Source: Halomonas sp. Y3 (lineage in GTDB: Bacteria; Pseudomonadota; Gammaproteobacteria; Pseudomonadales; Halomonadaceae). From it: a stretch of 64,000 nt of DNA. Shown here piece after piece: positions 48,128-60,540 of this stretch. The notes beneath the pieces are model-generated. The model did no database searches. It had not been told where the DNA came from and saw nothing but the letters and a program-made list of their open reading frames with translations. The stretch lies in NCBI RefSeq assembly GCF_024137965.1, contig NZ_CP099975.1, forward strand, positions 3,472,001 to 3,536,000, given 5' to 3'. The translations under genes and the position numbers were made by a program. Numbering within the stretch: the first letter of the stretch is position 1; each line of letters opens with the position of its first letter.

Positions 48128-48646
48128 ATGACCACGATCGTATCCGTGCGCCGCGGTGACCAGGTGGCCCTGGCCGGCGACGGCCAGGTGTCGCTGGGCA
48201 ACACCGTGATGAAGGGCAATGCCAGCAAGGTGCGCCGCCTCTACCGCGGCGAGGTGCTGGCGGGCTTCGCCGGCGGCACCGCCGACGCCTTCACCCTCTT
48301 CGAGCGCTTCGAGGCGCAGCTGGAGAAGTACCAGGGCAACCTGGTCAAGGCCGCCGTGGAGCTGGCCAAGGACTGGCGCACCGACCGCGCCCTGCGCCGC
48401 CTGGAGGCACTGCTCGCCGTGGCCAACAAGGACGCCTCCCTGATCATCACCGGCAATGGCGACGTGGTGGAGCCCGAGCGCGGCATCATAGCCATCGGCT
48501 CCGGGGGCAACTACGCCCTGGCCGCCGCCCGCGCCCTGCTCGAGAACACCGACCTCTCGGCCAGAGAGATCACCGAGAAGTCCTTGGAGATCGCCGGCGA
48601 CATCTGCGTGTTCACCAACCACCACGTCACTCTCGAAACGCTCTGA
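48128..48646 (+). CDS. hslV: ATP-dependent protease HslV, peptidase subunit
   Basis: Proteasome-like N-terminal threonine peptidase, 172 residues from the ATG at 48128 with AAGGAGAG upstream. Thr2 ([22 protein letters not shown]) becomes the nucleophile after Met removal. [24 protein letters not shown] and the C-terminal [10 protein letters not shown] tail match HslV/ClpQ. It forms double hexamers with HslU; the two genes are 8 bp apart. Confidence 0.98.
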   Translation: MTTIVSVRRGDQVALAGDGQVSLGNTVMKGNASKVRRLYRGEVLAGFAGGTADAFTLFERFEAQLEKYQGNLVKAAVELAKDWRTDRALRRLEALLAVANKDASLIITGNGDVVEPERGIIAIGSGGNYALAAARALLENTDLSAREITEKSLEIAGDICVFTNHHVTLETL

Positions 48647-48654
48647 GGCGCCCC

Positions 48655-49977
<1,323 letters not shown>

Positions 49978-50110
49978 CCCTGAGCAGCCGACGTTGGCAG
50001 CCTGGAAGCCGGTGTCGCACTCAGCGATCCCGTGAGCGCTGAAGCAGGCGAATCGCGGGCTGCGCGACGCCGGGGGCAGGTCGTAGAGGGGGGCCTATGC
50101 CAGGGATGGC

Positions 50111-50165
50111 ATCGGTAGCGTCCAGGGATGGATTCACAGCGCCCCCTCGTAGACCTGTCGCCGGA
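50111..50165. repeat. Dispersed intergenic repeat, copy 2 (55 bp)
   Basis: Gapless 44/55 match to 23920-23974, with the shared end CCTGTCGCCGGA. Here it lies between hslU and the DUF971 gene. Confidence 0.75.
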
Positions 50166-50204
50166 GTAGTCGCGCTTTCACCAAGCCTGGACTGGAGCTG
50201 TGCC

Positions 50205-50588
50205 ATGAGCGCCCCCATCCCCACCCGAGTGCACTACCACCGCAAGGCCCAGGAGCTGGAGCTCGGCTATGAGAACGGCGAGAGCTACCGGCTATCCGTG
50301 GAGTACCTGCGGGTCTTCTCCCCCTCCGCCGAGGTGCGCGGCCACGGCCGCGGCCAGGAAACCCTGCAGGTCGGCAAGAAGTTCGTCGGCCTGAAGGACA
50401 TCACCCCGACCGGCCGCTACGCCCTCAAGCTGCACTTCGACGACGGCCACGACAGCGGCCTCTACAGCTGGGACTACCTCTGGTGGCTGATCGAGCAGCG
50501 CGAGGCCAACTGGGCCGACTACCTCCGCCGCCTGGAGGAGGCCGGCGCCAGCCGCGAGCCCCTGGGCATCGAGATCAAGCAGCTGTAA
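50205..50588 (+). CDS. DUF971 / gamma-butyrobetaine hydroxylase-like N-terminal domain protein
   Basis: 127 residues from the ATG at 50205, with TGGAGC about 10 bp upstream. The whole protein is one DUF971 domain: [36 protein letters not shown], then the strand-turn [33 protein letters not shown]. No cysteine zinc site is visible. Genes of this family often lie before ubiE as here; biochemical function is not established. Confidence 0.88.
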   Translation: MSAPIPTRVHYHRKAQELELGYENGESYRLSVEYLRVFSPSAEVRGHGRGQETLQVGKKFVGLKDITPTGRYALKLHFDDGHDSGLYSWDYLWWLIEQREANWADYLRRLEEAGASREPLGIEIKQL

Positions 50589-50686
50589 ACGGCCCCCCGT
50601 CAAGACAACCGCCGCCGCGGGAGGCTACAATGGCGCCCATTCGAGGCAGCGGCCTCTCCCATGCAGCGATTCGGGAGCCCCATCGC

Positions 50687-51454
50687 ATGAGCGCCAACCC
50701 CAGCTCCAGGGACAAGCAGACCACCCACTTCGGCTATCAGGAAGTGCCCGTCGAGGAGAAAGCCTCCCGTGTGGCCGACGTCTTCCACTCAGTGGCGGCC
50801 CGCTACGACGTGATGAACGACCTGATGTCCTTCGGCATCCACCGCCTGTGGAAGCGCCTGACCATCGAACGCTCCGGCGTGCGGCCCGGCCACAGCGTGC
50901 TGGATATCGCCGGCGGCACCGGCGACCTGACCCTGAAGTTCTCGCGCATGGTGGGGCCGCGCGGGCGCGTGGTACTAGCGGACATCAACGAGTCGATGCT
51001 GCGCGTAGGCCGCGACAAGCTCCTCGACCGCGGCGTGGGCGGCAACGTCGAGTATGTCCAGGCCAACGCCGAGTGCCTGCCCTTCCCGGACAACACCTTC
51101 GACTGCATCACCATCGCCTTCGGCCTGCGCAACGTCACCGACAAGGATGCCGCCCTGCGCTCCATGGCCCGGGTCCTCAAGCCCGGCGGCCGCCTGCTGG
51201 TGCTGGAGTTTTCCAAGCCGCCCAGCGCCCTGCTCTCCAGAGTCTATGACGAATACTCCTTCCGCCTGCTGCCGAAGATCGGCGAGGTGGTGGCCAGCGA
51301 CGCCGACAGCTACCGCTACCTGGCCGAGTCGATCCGCATGCATCCGGACCAGGAGACCCTCAAGGGGATGATGGAAACGGCCGGTCTGGAGCGGGTCGAG
51401 TACACCAACCTGACCGGGGGCATCGTCGCCCTGCATCGCGGCATAAAGCTATAA
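50687..51454 (+). CDS. ubiE: Ubiquinone/menaquinone C-methyltransferase
   Basis: SAM-dependent C-methylation step of ubiquinone synthesis. The start at 50687 ([21 protein letters not shown]) gives 255 residues; the longer frame upstream runs through DUF971 sequence. SAM motif I is [17 protein letters not shown]; family signatures [18 protein letters not shown] and [22 protein letters not shown] are present. Its stop shares a base with the ubiJ ATG. Confidence 0.98.
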   Translation: MSANPSSRDKQTTHFGYQEVPVEEKASRVADVFHSVAARYDVMNDLMSFGIHRLWKRLTIERSGVRPGHSVLDIAGGTGDLTLKFSRMVGPRGRVVLADINESMLRVGRDKLLDRGVGGNVEYVQANAECLPFPDNTFDCITIAFGLRNVTDKDAALRSMARVLKPGGRLLVLEFSKPPSALLSRVYDEYSFRLLPKIGEVVASDADSYRYLAESIRMHPDQETLKGMMETAGLERVEYTNLTGGIVALHRGIKL

Positions 51455-52089
51455 TGTTATTACTAGCCGGCCTGGAACGAACCCTCAACGCCCTGCTTGC
51501 CCGGGATCCCGCCGCCCCCTCGCGGCTGGCGCGCCTGGCCGGCCAGCGGCTGCTGCTGCGCCTGGAGAACCCCGAGCTGGCCCTGGCGGTGCACTTCCAT
51601 CCTCAGGGGCTCGACCTGCTGCGCCCCGACGACACCGACGAGGCGGCCTTCGACGCGGTCGTGGAGCTGGATGCAGAGACCGCCGGCGCCCTGCTGGGCG
51701 GCGCCTCCATGGAGCGACTGATGTTCCAGGGCCGCCTGGCGGTACGCGGTCATATCGGCCTGCTCGAGGCGACCCGCGACCTGCTGCTCGACCTCGACCT
51801 GGACTGGGAAGGGGAGCTGGCCCGCTGGCTGGGTGATATCCCCGCCCACAGCCTGGCCGAGGGGCTTCGCCGCCTGGGCCGCTTCGGCCTGCGCACCCGG
51901 GAAGAGTTCTGCGCCGACCTCTCCGAGTACCTGGTGGAGGAGGCACGGCTGCTGCCCGGCCGCCCCCAGCTGGAGGTGCTGCGCGATCACCTCACCGAGC
52001 TCGAGGTCGCCGCCGACCGCCTCGAGGCGCGGCTGGCCAGGCTGCATCGCCGCCTGGCGGCCCGGCGCGACGCGCAGGCGGCCCCATGA
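51454..52089 (+). CDS. ubiJ: Ubiquinone biosynthesis accessory factor UbiJ
   Basis: 211 residues with an N-terminal SCP2 lipid-binding domain ([15 protein letters not shown] ... [19 protein letters not shown]) and a C-terminal helical coiled-coil tail ([29 protein letters not shown]). UbiJ binds ubiquinone intermediates and helps the soluble Ubi complex. It sits between ubiE and ubiB, the conserved position, overlapping ubiB by 4 bp. Confidence 0.94.
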   Translation: MLLLAGLERTLNALLARDPAAPSRLARLAGQRLLLRLENPELALAVHFHPQGLDLLRPDDTDEAAFDAVVELDAETAGALLGGASMERLMFQGRLAVRGHIGLLEATRDLLLDLDLDWEGELARWLGDIPAHSLAEGLRRLGRFGLRTREEFCADLSEYLVEEARLLPGRPQLEVLRDHLTELEVAADRLEARLARLHRRLAARRDAQAAP

Positions 52090-53711
52090 TGATGCTGCGG
52101 CTGCTGCGCATTCTCTGGGTGATCACCCGCTACCGGCTGGATACCCTGATTCCCCTTGAACGCCTGCCCTGGGCGCTGCGCACCCTCTTCAGGCTCTCGC
52201 CGCTGCGCCTGGTGCCCATCGGCGAGCGCTCTCGCGGGGCGCGGCTGCGCCTGGCGCTGGAGTCCCTTGGGCCGATCTTCGTCAAGTTCGGCCAGGTGCT
52301 CTCCACCCGCCGCGACCTGCTGCCGCCGGATATCGCCGACGAGCTCAAGCGCCTGCAGGACCAGGTCCCTCCCTTCCCCGGCGACCAGGCCCGGGCCGTG
52401 GTGGAAGACGAGCTCGGCATGACGGTGGCCCTGGCCTTCGCCCGCTTCGACCCGGAGCCGCTCGCCTCGGCCTCCATCGCCCAGGTGCATGGCGCCCGGC
52501 TGCACAGCGGCGAGGAGGTGGTGGTCAAGATCATCCGCCCCGGCATCCACCGGGTGATGCGCCAGGACATGGCGCTGATGTACCGCTTTGCCCGGCTGCT
52601 GACCCTGGTGCCCGAGGCGCGCCGCCTGCGCCCGGTGGAGGTGGTGCGCGACTACGAGGCCACCCTGTTCGACGAGCTCGACCTGCACAAGGAGGCGGCC
52701 AACACCTCCCAGCTCAAGCGCAACTTCAAGAACTCGCCGCTGCTTTACATCCCGGCCATCCACTGGGAGCTGACCCGCCAGCGCGTCATGGTACAGGAGC
52801 GCATCTACGGCATCCCCGTAGCCGACGTGGCCGCCCTGGAGGCCCAGGGGACCGACCTCAAGAAGCTCGCCGAGCGCGGTGTGGAGATCTTCTTCACCCA
52901 GGTATTCCGCGACAACTTCTTCCATGCCGACATGCACCCGGGCAATATCTTCGTCTCCCGGGAACACCCCCGGGACCCACAGTACATCGGCATCGACTGC
53001 GGCATCGTCGGCAGCCTGACCCGGGAAGACCAGGACTACCTGGCCCGCAACCTGCTGGCCTTCTTCCACCAGGACTACTACGAGGTGGCGGCCCTGCACA
53101 TCGAGTCGGGCTGGGTGGGCGAGAACACCCGGGCCAACGAGTTCGCCGCGGCGATCCGCACCGTCTGCGAACCCATCCTGGAGAAGCCCCTCAAGGACAT
53201 CTCCTTCGGCCAGGTGCTGCTGGGTCTCTTCCAGACCGCCCGACGCTTCGACATGGAGGTGCAGCCCCAGCTGGTGCTGCTGCAGAAGACCCTGCTCAAT
53301 ATCGAGGGGCTGGGGCGCCAGCTCTACCCGGACCTGGACCTCTGGAAGACCGCCAAGCCCTTCCTGGAACAGTGGATGCGGGAGCGCGCCGGCGTCAGCG
53401 GCTTCTGGGACTCCCTCAAGCGTCAGGCGCCCGAGCTGACTCGACAGCTGCCGGAGCTGCCCGTGCTGGCCCACCAGGCCCTCTCACGGGTCGACCAGGA
53501 GACCCGCCAGCGACGCCGCCAGGGCGAGGCGATCGGCGCCATCCGCCACCAGCTGGTGCGCCAGGGGCGGCGCGGCCGCCGGCTGCGCCTGGGGCTCCTC
53601 CTGGTGGCGCTGGCGCTGGCCTGGCAGCCGCTCTCCCAGTGGGCCGCGGACCAGCCCTGGCCGGCGTTGGCCGCCGCCGCCCTCGGCCTGCTACTGCTGG
53701 CCTGGCACTGA
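52086..53711 (+). CDS. ubiB: Ubiquinone biosynthesis ATPase/kinase-like protein UbiB
   Basis: 541-residue atypical kinase (ADCK/COQ8 family). The KxGQ motif is [21 protein letters not shown], the alanine-rich loop [11 protein letters not shown], the VVKIIRPG lysine, and the catalytic/metal loop [14 protein letters not shown] are all visible. The last about 40 residues form hydrophobic helices ([30 protein letters not shown]) that anchor it to the membrane. Needed for ubiquinone synthesis; the operon order ubiE-ubiJ-ubiB is conserved. Confidence 0.98.
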   Translation: MMMLRLLRILWVITRYRLDTLIPLERLPWALRTLFRLSPLRLVPIGERSRGARLRLALESLGPIFVKFGQVLSTRRDLLPPDIADELKRLQDQVPPFPGDQARAVVEDELGMTVALAFARFDPEPLASASIAQVHGARLHSGEEVVVKIIRPGIHRVMRQDMALMYRFARLLTLVPEARRLRPVEVVRDYEATLFDELDLHKEAANTSQLKRNFKNSPLLYIPAIHWELTRQRVMVQERIYGIPVADVAALEAQGTDLKKLAERGVEIFFTQVFRDNFFHADMHPGNIFVSREHPRDPQYIGIDCGIVGSLTREDQDYLARNLLAFFHQDYYEVAALHIESGWVGENTRANEFAAAIRTVCEPILEKPLKDISFGQVLLGLFQTARRFDMEVQPQLVLLQKTLLNIEGLGRQLYPDLDLWKTAKPFLEQWMRERAGVSGFWDSLKRQAPELTRQLPELPVLAHQALSRVDQETRQRRRQGEAIGAIRHQLVRQGRRGRRLRLGLLLVALALAWQPLSQWAADQPWPALAAAALGLLLLAWH

Positions 53712-53741
53712 CCCCTGAACCCTGCAACGGAACCTTAACTC

Positions 53742-54077
53742 ATGAGCGATATTCTCGACCGGCTGCAAGCTGTCCTGGATCAACGCCGCCAGGCAGATCC
53801 GCAGGATTCCTACGTCGCCGCCTTGCATCACAAGGGCTTGAACAAGATACTCGAGAAAGTTGGCGAGGAGGCCACCGAAACCCTGCTGGCCGCCAAGGAT
53901 GCCGAGGGCGGCGGCGAGGCCGAACGCCAGGCGCTGATCGCCGAAACCGCCGACCTGTGGTTTCATAGCCTGGTGATGCTATCGCATCTCGACCTCGACC
54001 ACCGCGCCGTGCTCGACGAGCTGGGCCGCCGCTTCGGCGTCTCCGGCCACGACGAGAAGGCCGCAAGACCCCAGTGA
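53742..54077 (+). CDS. hisE: Phosphoribosyl-ATP pyrophosphatase
   Basis: Second step of histidine synthesis, 111-residue MazG-like all-alpha protein. [30 protein letters not shown] carries the metal-binding Glu residues of the HisE family, followed by [18 protein letters not shown]. It lies 30 bp after ubiB and 76 bp before tatA. In pseudomonads hisI is present in the same place; here only hisE is found. Confidence 0.96.
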   Translation: MSDILDRLQAVLDQRRQADPQDSYVAALHHKGLNKILEKVGEEATETLLAAKDAEGGGEAERQALIAETADLWFHSLVMLSHLDLDHRAVLDELGRRFGVSGHDEKAARPQ

Positions 54078-54153
54078 GAACCGGGGCCAACCAGACAGAC
54101 TCAAAGACAAAGGCTCCCGGACAGCCCGGGGCTACGACACAGAGGAAAGACCC

Positions 54154-54417
54154 ATGTTAGGTGGTATCAGTATCTGGCAGCTGCTGATCGTACTCGGCAT
54201 CATCATCCTGATCTTCGGCACCAAGAAGCTGCGCAACGTCGGCACCGACCTCGGCGGCGCGGTCAAGGGGTTCAAGCAGGCCATGAGCGAAGAGGAGAAG
54301 GCCGAGAAGAAGAAGGAAGAGGCCGAGGCGCAGGCTCGCGTGGACCACAAGGAGGAGACCAACACCTACGACGTCCAGGCCGAGCGTAAATCCGAGGAAC
54401 AGGAAGAGCGCAAGTAA
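54154..54417 (+). CDS. tatA: Sec-independent translocase protein TatA
   Basis: 87 residues: a short N-terminal membrane helix ([18 protein letters not shown]), the [22 protein letters not shown] amphipathic hinge helix that defines TatA, and a charged tail rich in Glu and Lys. Polymerises to form the twin-arginine translocation pore. AGAGGAAAG precedes the ATG; tatB starts 6 bp after its stop. Confidence 0.97.
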   Translation: MLGGISIWQLLIVLGIIILIFGTKKLRNVGTDLGGAVKGFKQAMSEEEKAEKKKEEAEAQARVDHKEETNTYDVQAERKSEEQEERK

Positions 54418-54423
54418 GCCGCC

Positions 54424-54864
54424 ATGTTCGACATCGGCTTTCTCGAACTGATGTTCATCGGCGTGGTCGGCCTGCTGGTGCTGGGCCCGGAGCGGCTGCC
54501 CAAGGCGGCCCGCACGGCGGGTCTCTGGATCGGCAAGATCAAGCGCAGCGTCTCCGGCATGCAGCGTGAGATCAGCGCCCAGCTCGAAGCGGAGGAGCTG
54601 CGCCAGAAGCTCAACGAGCAGCAGAAGAAGCTCGACGACAGCGTGCGTCAGGTCCAGCGCGACGTGGAGAGCATCGCCGAGCCCGACCGCCCCGCCGAGG
54701 CGCCGGAGAAGGCGCCTGCCCCCAGCGCCGAACAGCGCCTGGACGACGCCCTGGCCCGCGCCCGCCGCGCCCCTTCGGAAGCCGACGCTTCGGAAGCCGC
54801 GGCGCCGAACGCCGATGAACCCACCGCGCCCTCCGCCTCCGACAAGGACGCCTCCTCACGATGA
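54424..54864 (+). CDS. tatB: Sec-independent translocase protein TatB
   Basis: 146 residues with the TatB N-terminus MFDIGFLELMFIGVVGLLVLGPERLP, including the Glu in the membrane helix, then an amphipathic helix and a long charged coiled-coil and low-complexity tail (PAEAPEKAPAPSAEQRL). TatB joins TatC to recognise twin-arginine signal peptides. Overlaps tatC by 4 bp. Confidence 0.97.
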   Translation: MFDIGFLELMFIGVVGLLVLGPERLPKAARTAGLWIGKIKRSVSGMQREISAQLEAEELRQKLNEQQKKLDDSVRQVQRDVESIAEPDRPAEAPEKAPAPSAEQRLDDALARARRAPSEADASEAAAPNADEPTAPSASDKDASSR

Positions 54865-55631
54865 GCAACACCGGTGACCGCCCGGAACAGCCACAGGCCC
54901 CGCTGATCGAGCACCTGATCGAGCTCCGCTCGCGGCTGCTGCGTAGCGTGGTCGCCATCCTGGTGATCTTCCTGGGCCTCTACGCCTTCGCCAACGACAT
55001 CTACCTCTTCGTGGCCCAGCCGCTGATGGCACTGCTGCCGGAGGGGTCCCAGATGATCGCCACCGAGGTGGCCTCGCCCTTCCTGGCACCCTTCAAGCTG
55101 ACCCTGGTCGCGGCGGTCTTCATCGCCGTGCCCTATGTGCTGCACCAGGCCTGGGCCTTCGTGGCCCCGGGGCTCTACGACAACGAGAAGGCCCTGGCCA
55201 TCCCCATCCTCACCTCCAGCGTCCTGCTCTTCTACGCCGGTGCGGCCTTCGCCTACTACGTGGTCTTTCCGCTGCTGTTCTCCTTCTTCACCCAGACGGG
55301 GCCGGAGAACGTGGCGGTGATGACCGACATCAACGCCTACCTGAACTTCGTCCTCAAGCTCTTCTTCGCCTTCGGGGTGGCCTTCGAGATCCCCATCGCC
55401 ACCTTCCTGCTGATCGCCTCCGGCATCACCACGGTGGAGAGCCTCTCGAAGAAGCGCCCCTACATCATCCTCGGCTGCTTCGTGGTGGGCATGCTGCTCA
55501 CCCCGCCGGACATCATCTCCCAGAGCCTGCTGGCGGTGCCCATGTACCTGCTCTACGAAGTGGGGCTGCTGTTCGGCCGCCTGGCGCGGCGCAAGAAGGC
55601 TCGGCGCGAGGCGGAGGAAGAAGACGCCTGA
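54861..55631 (+). CDS. tatC: Sec-independent translocase protein TatC
   Basis: 256-residue six-helix membrane protein that receives twin-arginine signal peptides. The N-terminal LIEHLIELRSRLLRSVV with the conserved Glu, FLAPFKLTLVAAVFIAVPYVLHQAWAF, and the loop FETPIAT-like AFEIPIATFLLIASGI are typical. Last gene of tatABC. A heptad repeat array and a 14-bp hairpin follow. Confidence 0.98.
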   Translation: MSNTGDRPEQPQAPLIEHLIELRSRLLRSVVAILVIFLGLYAFANDIYLFVAQPLMALLPEGSQMIATEVASPFLAPFKLTLVAAVFIAVPYVLHQAWAFVAPGLYDNEKALAIPILTSSVLLFYAGAAFAYYVVFPLLFSFFTQTGPENVAVMTDINAYLNFVLKLFFAFGVAFEIPIATFLLIASGITTVESLSKKRPYIILGCFVVGMLLTPPDIISQSLLAVPMYLLYEVGLLFGRLARRKKARREAEEEDA

Positions 55632-55637
55632 GCCATC

Positions 55638-55670
55638 AGCTGTAAGCTGTAAGCTGTAAGCTGTAAGCTG
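55638..55670. repeat. Array of heptamer AGCTGTA, about 4.7 copies
   Basis: Begins 6 bp after the tatC stop. The unit, read as AAGCTGT, differs by one base from the AAGCCGT array that follows priA. Confidence 0.9.
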
Positions 55671-55687
55671 CTCTGCAGCCTAGAACA

Positions 55688-55720
55688 GATCGCCCCCATG
55701 GCAATACCATGGGGGCGATC
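55688..55720. terminator. Long hairpin between convergent tatC and elbB
   Basis: GATCGCCCCCATGG pairs perfectly with its complement around CAATA. A 14-bp stem without a T tract; probably ends transcription of both convergent genes. Confidence 0.55.
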
Positions 55721-55783
55721 TCACTTCCAGCTTCCAGGCGCGAAGTGCCGCTCTTCAAACTTCCGGCTCTAGCCGCTTCGCGG

Positions 55784-56446
55784 CTAGAGATCCATCAGCT
55801 CGTCGATGCGATCGACCAGCTTGAAGATGCCGACGGCCGCCTCGCTGATCCGGGTCGCCAGCATATAGGCCGGGGTGGTGACCACACGGTTCTCGAAGTC
55901 CACCACGATCTCCTCCACCCCGCAGCTGCGATGCAGGCCACCCATGGCACTGATGGCGCCGGAGACGCCCGGATCGTGGCCGATGGTCACGGCGATGCCG
56001 GGTCCCAGCAGCTTGGGCACCATCACCGGGGCGATGCACATCAGGCCGATGGGCTTGCGCGCCTCGTGGAACTCGCCCAGGGCCTCCGCCAGCGTCTCGA
56101 GCACCTCCATCTCGGCGCCCTTCTCCGCGAAGCTGGAGAGATTCTTGGCCGCGCCGAAGCCGCCGGGCAGGATCACGGCGTCGAACTCGTCGGCGGCCAG
56201 CTCGGCCAGCGGCGAGATCTCGCCCCGCGCCAGGCGCGCCGCCTCGGTCAGCACGTTGCGGGTTTCGCCCTCGGCCGCCTCGCCGCTGCGATGGTCGATG
56301 ACGTGATGCTGCGCCATATCCGGTGCAAAGCAGCGATAGCCGATACCCAGCTGGTCAAGCCGCAGCAGGGTCAGGGTGGTCTCGTAGATCTCGGAACCGT
56401 CCTGGACGCCGCAGCCCGAGAGGATCACCGCCACCTGTTTGCTCAT
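55784..56446 (-). CDS. elbB: Isoprenoid biosynthesis glyoxalase ElbB (DJ-1/PfpI-like)
   Basis: 220 residues from the ATG at 56446, preceded by AAGGAGA; the frame upstream of that is unsupported. The protein has the DJ-1/PfpI fold: VAVILSGCGVQDGSEIYETTL at the start, VILPGGFGAAKNLS, and the nucleophilic Cys elbow IGLMCIAPVM. Related to E. coli ElbB, reported to have weak glyoxalase activity and to affect isoprenoid yield. Divergent from hemB. Confidence 0.93.
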   Translation of the reverse strand: MSKQVAVILSGCGVQDGSEIYETTLTLLRLDQLGIGYRCFAPDMAQHHVIDHRSGEAAEGETRNVLTEAARLARGEISPLAELAADEFDAVILPGGFGAAKNLSSFAEKGAEMEVLETLAEALGEFHEARKPIGLMCIAPVMVPKLLGPGIAVTIGHDPGVSGAISAMGGLHRSCGVEEIVVDFENRVVTTPAYMLATRISEAAVGIFKLVDRIDELMDL

Positions 56447-56563
56447 GCCTGTCTCCTTGCAGGATTCGCCCGCCGCCGAGGCAGGCCCGATATTCGAACC
56501 CCACACTCTAGAGCGAACGCCGGTAGGCGACAAGGCGAGACTTTCGGCGCACGGCTGCGCTGA

Positions 56564-57667
<1,104 letters not shown>

Positions 57668-57710
57668 CGGAAGGGGCGCGGCCCCTTCCATGACCCCGTG
57701 AGAGTTGCCC

Positions 57711-59912
57711 ATGGAAGACCGCAGCCCCGCACTCCCCGATGCGCCGCAGCCCGGTCCCGGCGAAGATGCCAGCGCCGAGCCGCCCGCGCCTCGCCTCAAC
57801 CAGACCCGCACCGGCATCAAGCCCAAGGCGCCGCCGGATGCCGAGGCGGACCTTGCCGACCCGAGCCTCTACTTCAACCGCGAACTTTCCCACCTGCAGT
57901 TCAATATCCGGGTGCTGGAGCAGGCCCTGGATGAGGCGCATCCGCTGCTCAACCGGCTGATGTTCCTGCTGATCTTCTCTTCCAACATGGACGAGTTCTT
58001 CGAGATCCGGGTGGCCGGGCTGAAGCGCAGGGTCGCCATCGGCGACGAGAGCGCCAGCTTCGACGGCCGCTCGCCGCGCTCGGTGGTCGCGGAGATCTCC
58101 CGGGTGGCCCACGAGCAGATCGAGCGGCAGTACCGCATCCTCAACGAGGCGCTGCTGCCGGCACTGGAGGAGAAGGGAATACGCTTCCGCCGCCGCAGCG
58201 AGTGGACTCCGGCCCAGCGCGACTGGGTACGCGACTACTTCGAGGAGGAGATTCTGCCGGTGATCAGCCCCATCGGCCTGGACCCTTCCCACCCCTTTCC
58301 CCGGCTGGTCAACAAGAGCCTCAACTTCATCGTACAGCTGGAGGGCAAGGACGCCTTCGGCCGCGAAGGGGGGCTGGCCATTCTGCCGGCACCGCGCTCG
58401 CTGCCCCGGGTCATCGCCCTGCCCCGGGCGCTCTGCGACGAGGGCTTCGACGAGGCCGTCTTCCTCTCCTCCATGATCCACGCCCACGCCGGCGAGCTCT
58501 TTCCGGGCATGCAGGTGCGCGGCTGCTACCAGTTCCGCCTGACCCGCAACGCCGACATGACGGTGGACCCGGAGGAGGTGTCGGACCTCGCCTCGGCCCT
58601 GCGCGGCGAGCTCCTGGCCCGGCGCTACGGCAGCGGCGTGCGCCTCGAGGTGGTGGACACCTGCCCCGACGAGCTGGCGGCCTTCCTGCTCAAGGAGTTC
58701 GAGCTCGGCGAGGAGGATCTCTACCGGGTCAACGGGCCGGTCAATCTCACTCGCATGATGTCCCTGCTCGGCGAGGTGGAGCGCCCCGAGCTGCTCTACC
58801 GTCCCTATACGCCGGGGCTGCCCAAGAGCCTGCAGAAGAGCGGGAGCCTCTTCGACACCATCGCCGCCGGCGACATCCTGCTGCACCACCCCTTCCAGGC
58901 CTTCTCTCCGGTGGAGGAGCTGCTGGCCGAGGCGGCTCGGGACCCCTCGGTGCTGGCCATCAAGCAGACCCTCTACCGCACCGGCGCCGACTCCCCCATC
59001 GTGAGCTCCCTGGTGGAGGCGGCCCGCGGCGGCAAGGAGGTCACCGTGGTGGTGGAGCTGCGCGCCCGCTTCGACGAGGCGGACAACCTGGCCCTGGCGT
59101 CGCGGCTTCAGGAGGCCGGCGCCATCGTCATCTACGGCGTGATGGCCTACAAGACCCACGCCAAGATGATGCACATCGTGCGCCGGGAGAAGGGGCGGCT
59201 GCGCCACTACGCCCACCTGGGCACCGGCAACTACCACTCGAAGACCGCCAGGCTCTATACCGACTACAGCCTGCTGACCGCCAACGAGGCGCTCTGCGAG
59301 GACGTGCACCAGGTCTTCCAGCAGCTCTCGGGGATGGGGCGCGCCCGCCATATCGAAACCCTGCTGCACGCCCCCTTCACCCTCCACGACGGCATGGTGG
59401 CGATGATCGAGCGGGAGGCGGAACACGCCCGCAGGGGGCGCCGCGCCCACCTGATCATCAAGTGCAACTCCCTGACCGAGCCGAAACTGATCCAGGCGCT
59501 CTACCGCGCCTCCCGGGCCGGGGTGGAGTGCGATCTGATCATCCGCGGCCAGTGCTGCCTGCGGCCGGGCATCCCGGGCGTCTCGGAAAGCATACGCGTG
59601 CGCTCCATCATCGGCCGTTTCCTGGAGCACACCCGGGTCTTCTACTTCCACAACAACGGCAAACCCGAGGTGTGGGGCTCCAGCGCCGACTTCATGAGCC
59701 GCAACATGTTTCACCGGGTAGAGACCTGCTTTCCGCTGCTGGACCGCAAGCTGGCCGCCCGGGTGCGCAAGGACCTGGAAACCTACCTGGTGGACAACTG
59801 CCAGAGCTGGCTGCTGCAGCCCGACGGCAGCTACGTCAAGCAGCAGTCCGGCGACGCCGCGCCCATCAGCGCCCAGGAGACGCTGCTCTACGCCTACGCC
59901 GCCAAGGCCTGA
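57711..59912 (+). CDS. ppk1: Polyphosphate kinase 1
   Basis: Makes polyphosphate from ATP. 733 residues from the ATG at 57711 with GAGAG upstream. An N-terminal disordered extension (about 45 residues, Pro/Ala-rich) precedes the family start LYFNRELSHLQFNIRVLEQA. NMDEFFEIRVAGLKR, the phosphorylated His in RHYAHLGTGNYHSKTARLYTDYSLL, and the C-terminal phospholipase-D-like domain (YFHNNGKPEVWGSSADFMSRNM) are intact. Starts about 40 bp after hemB and may be co-transcribed with it. Confidence 0.97.
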   Translation: MEDRSPALPDAPQPGPGEDASAEPPAPRLNQTRTGIKPKAPPDAEADLADPSLYFNRELSHLQFNIRVLEQALDEAHPLLNRLMFLLIFSSNMDEFFEIRVAGLKRRVAIGDESASFDGRSPRSVVAEISRVAHEQIERQYRILNEALLPALEEKGIRFRRRSEWTPAQRDWVRDYFEEEILPVISPIGLDPSHPFPRLVNKSLNFIVQLEGKDAFGREGGLAILPAPRSLPRVIALPRALCDEGFDEAVFLSSMIHAHAGELFPGMQVRGCYQFRLTRNADMTVDPEEVSDLASALRGELLARRYGSGVRLEVVDTCPDELAAFLLKEFELGEEDLYRVNGPVNLTRMMSLLGEVERPELLYRPYTPGLPKSLQKSGSLFDTIAAGDILLHHPFQAFSPVEELLAEAARDPSVLAIKQTLYRTGADSPIVSSLVEAARGGKEVTVVVELRARFDEADNLALASRLQEAGAIVIYGVMAYKTHAKMMHIVRREKGRLRHYAHLGTGNYHSKTARLYTDYSLLTANEALCEDVHQVFQQLSGMGRARHIETLLHAPFTLHDGMVAMIEREAEHARRGRRAHLIIKCNSLTEPKLIQALYRASRAGVECDLIIRGQCCLRPGIPGVSESIRVRSIIGRFLEHTRVFYFHNNGKPEVWGSSADFMSRNMFHRVETCFPLLDRKLAARVRKDLETYLVDNCQSWLLQPDGSYVKQQSGDAAPISAQETLLYAYAAKA

Positions 59913-59961
59913 GGGGCGCGCCTGCCGCCGCGCCGGTAGCGCGACGGCAGAGGCTCGGGCG

Positions 59962-60474
59962 TCAGCCGCGCTTGAAGGCGGCCAGGTCCTGGGGGTCGAA
60001 GCCGTCCACCGTTTCGGGCAGCCCGCGCTCCTGACGGAGTAGGCGGATCTTCTGGCGCTCGGCGATCAGCTCGGCGTCGTCATCCAGGGTGCGGCCATTG
60101 AGCTCGGCCAGCTGGGCCATGCCCTGGTGATAGAAGGTGAGAATGGAGAGCGCCGTGCCGTTGCCCTCCTCGACACCCCGGCGCAGGGCGGGCAGGTAGC
60201 CGCTGACCCGGGAGAGGTGGTGCTTGAGCTGCCAGACATAGCGCATCTCGGTCATCCAGGGGCGCTCGCGCAGCACCGCGAAGGTCAGGCTGGTCGCCAC
60301 CAGGCCCAGCAGCACCCCCACCACGTTGAGCAGGAAGCCGCCGTCGAAGGCGGCCTGCAGCAGCTGGACGAAGACCAGGCCGAAGACGATCAGCTGGCCG
60401 GCCATGGCCAGGCTGATCATCTTCGCCTTGCGGCGGTAGGTCTCGGGGTCGTGCTGTTCGAACCGGAATGACAT
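59962..60474 (-). CDS. DUF3087 family membrane protein
   Basis: 170 residues with two adjacent membrane helices (ISLAMAGQLIVFGLVFVQLL and GGFLLNVVGVLLGLVATSLTFAVL) and a helical cytoplasmic domain (YHQGMAQLAELNGRTLDDDAELIAERQKIRLL). The N-terminal FRFEQHDPETYRRKAKMI is characteristic of this uncharacterised gammaproteobacterial family. Convergent with ppk1; function unknown. Confidence 0.85.
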   Translation of the reverse strand: MSFRFEQHDPETYRRKAKMISLAMAGQLIVFGLVFVQLLQAAFDGGFLLNVVGVLLGLVATSLTFAVLRERPWMTEMRYVWQLKHHLSRVSGYLPALRRGVEEGNGTALSILTFYHQGMAQLAELNGRTLDDDAELIAERQKIRLLRQERGLPETVDGFDPQDLAAFKRG

Positions 60475-60540
60475 GGGGCCTCCTGGGGGCGAGCGGGAAA
60501 TCGAGGTGATTATCCCGACTCGGCCCCCCGGGGTACAGGC

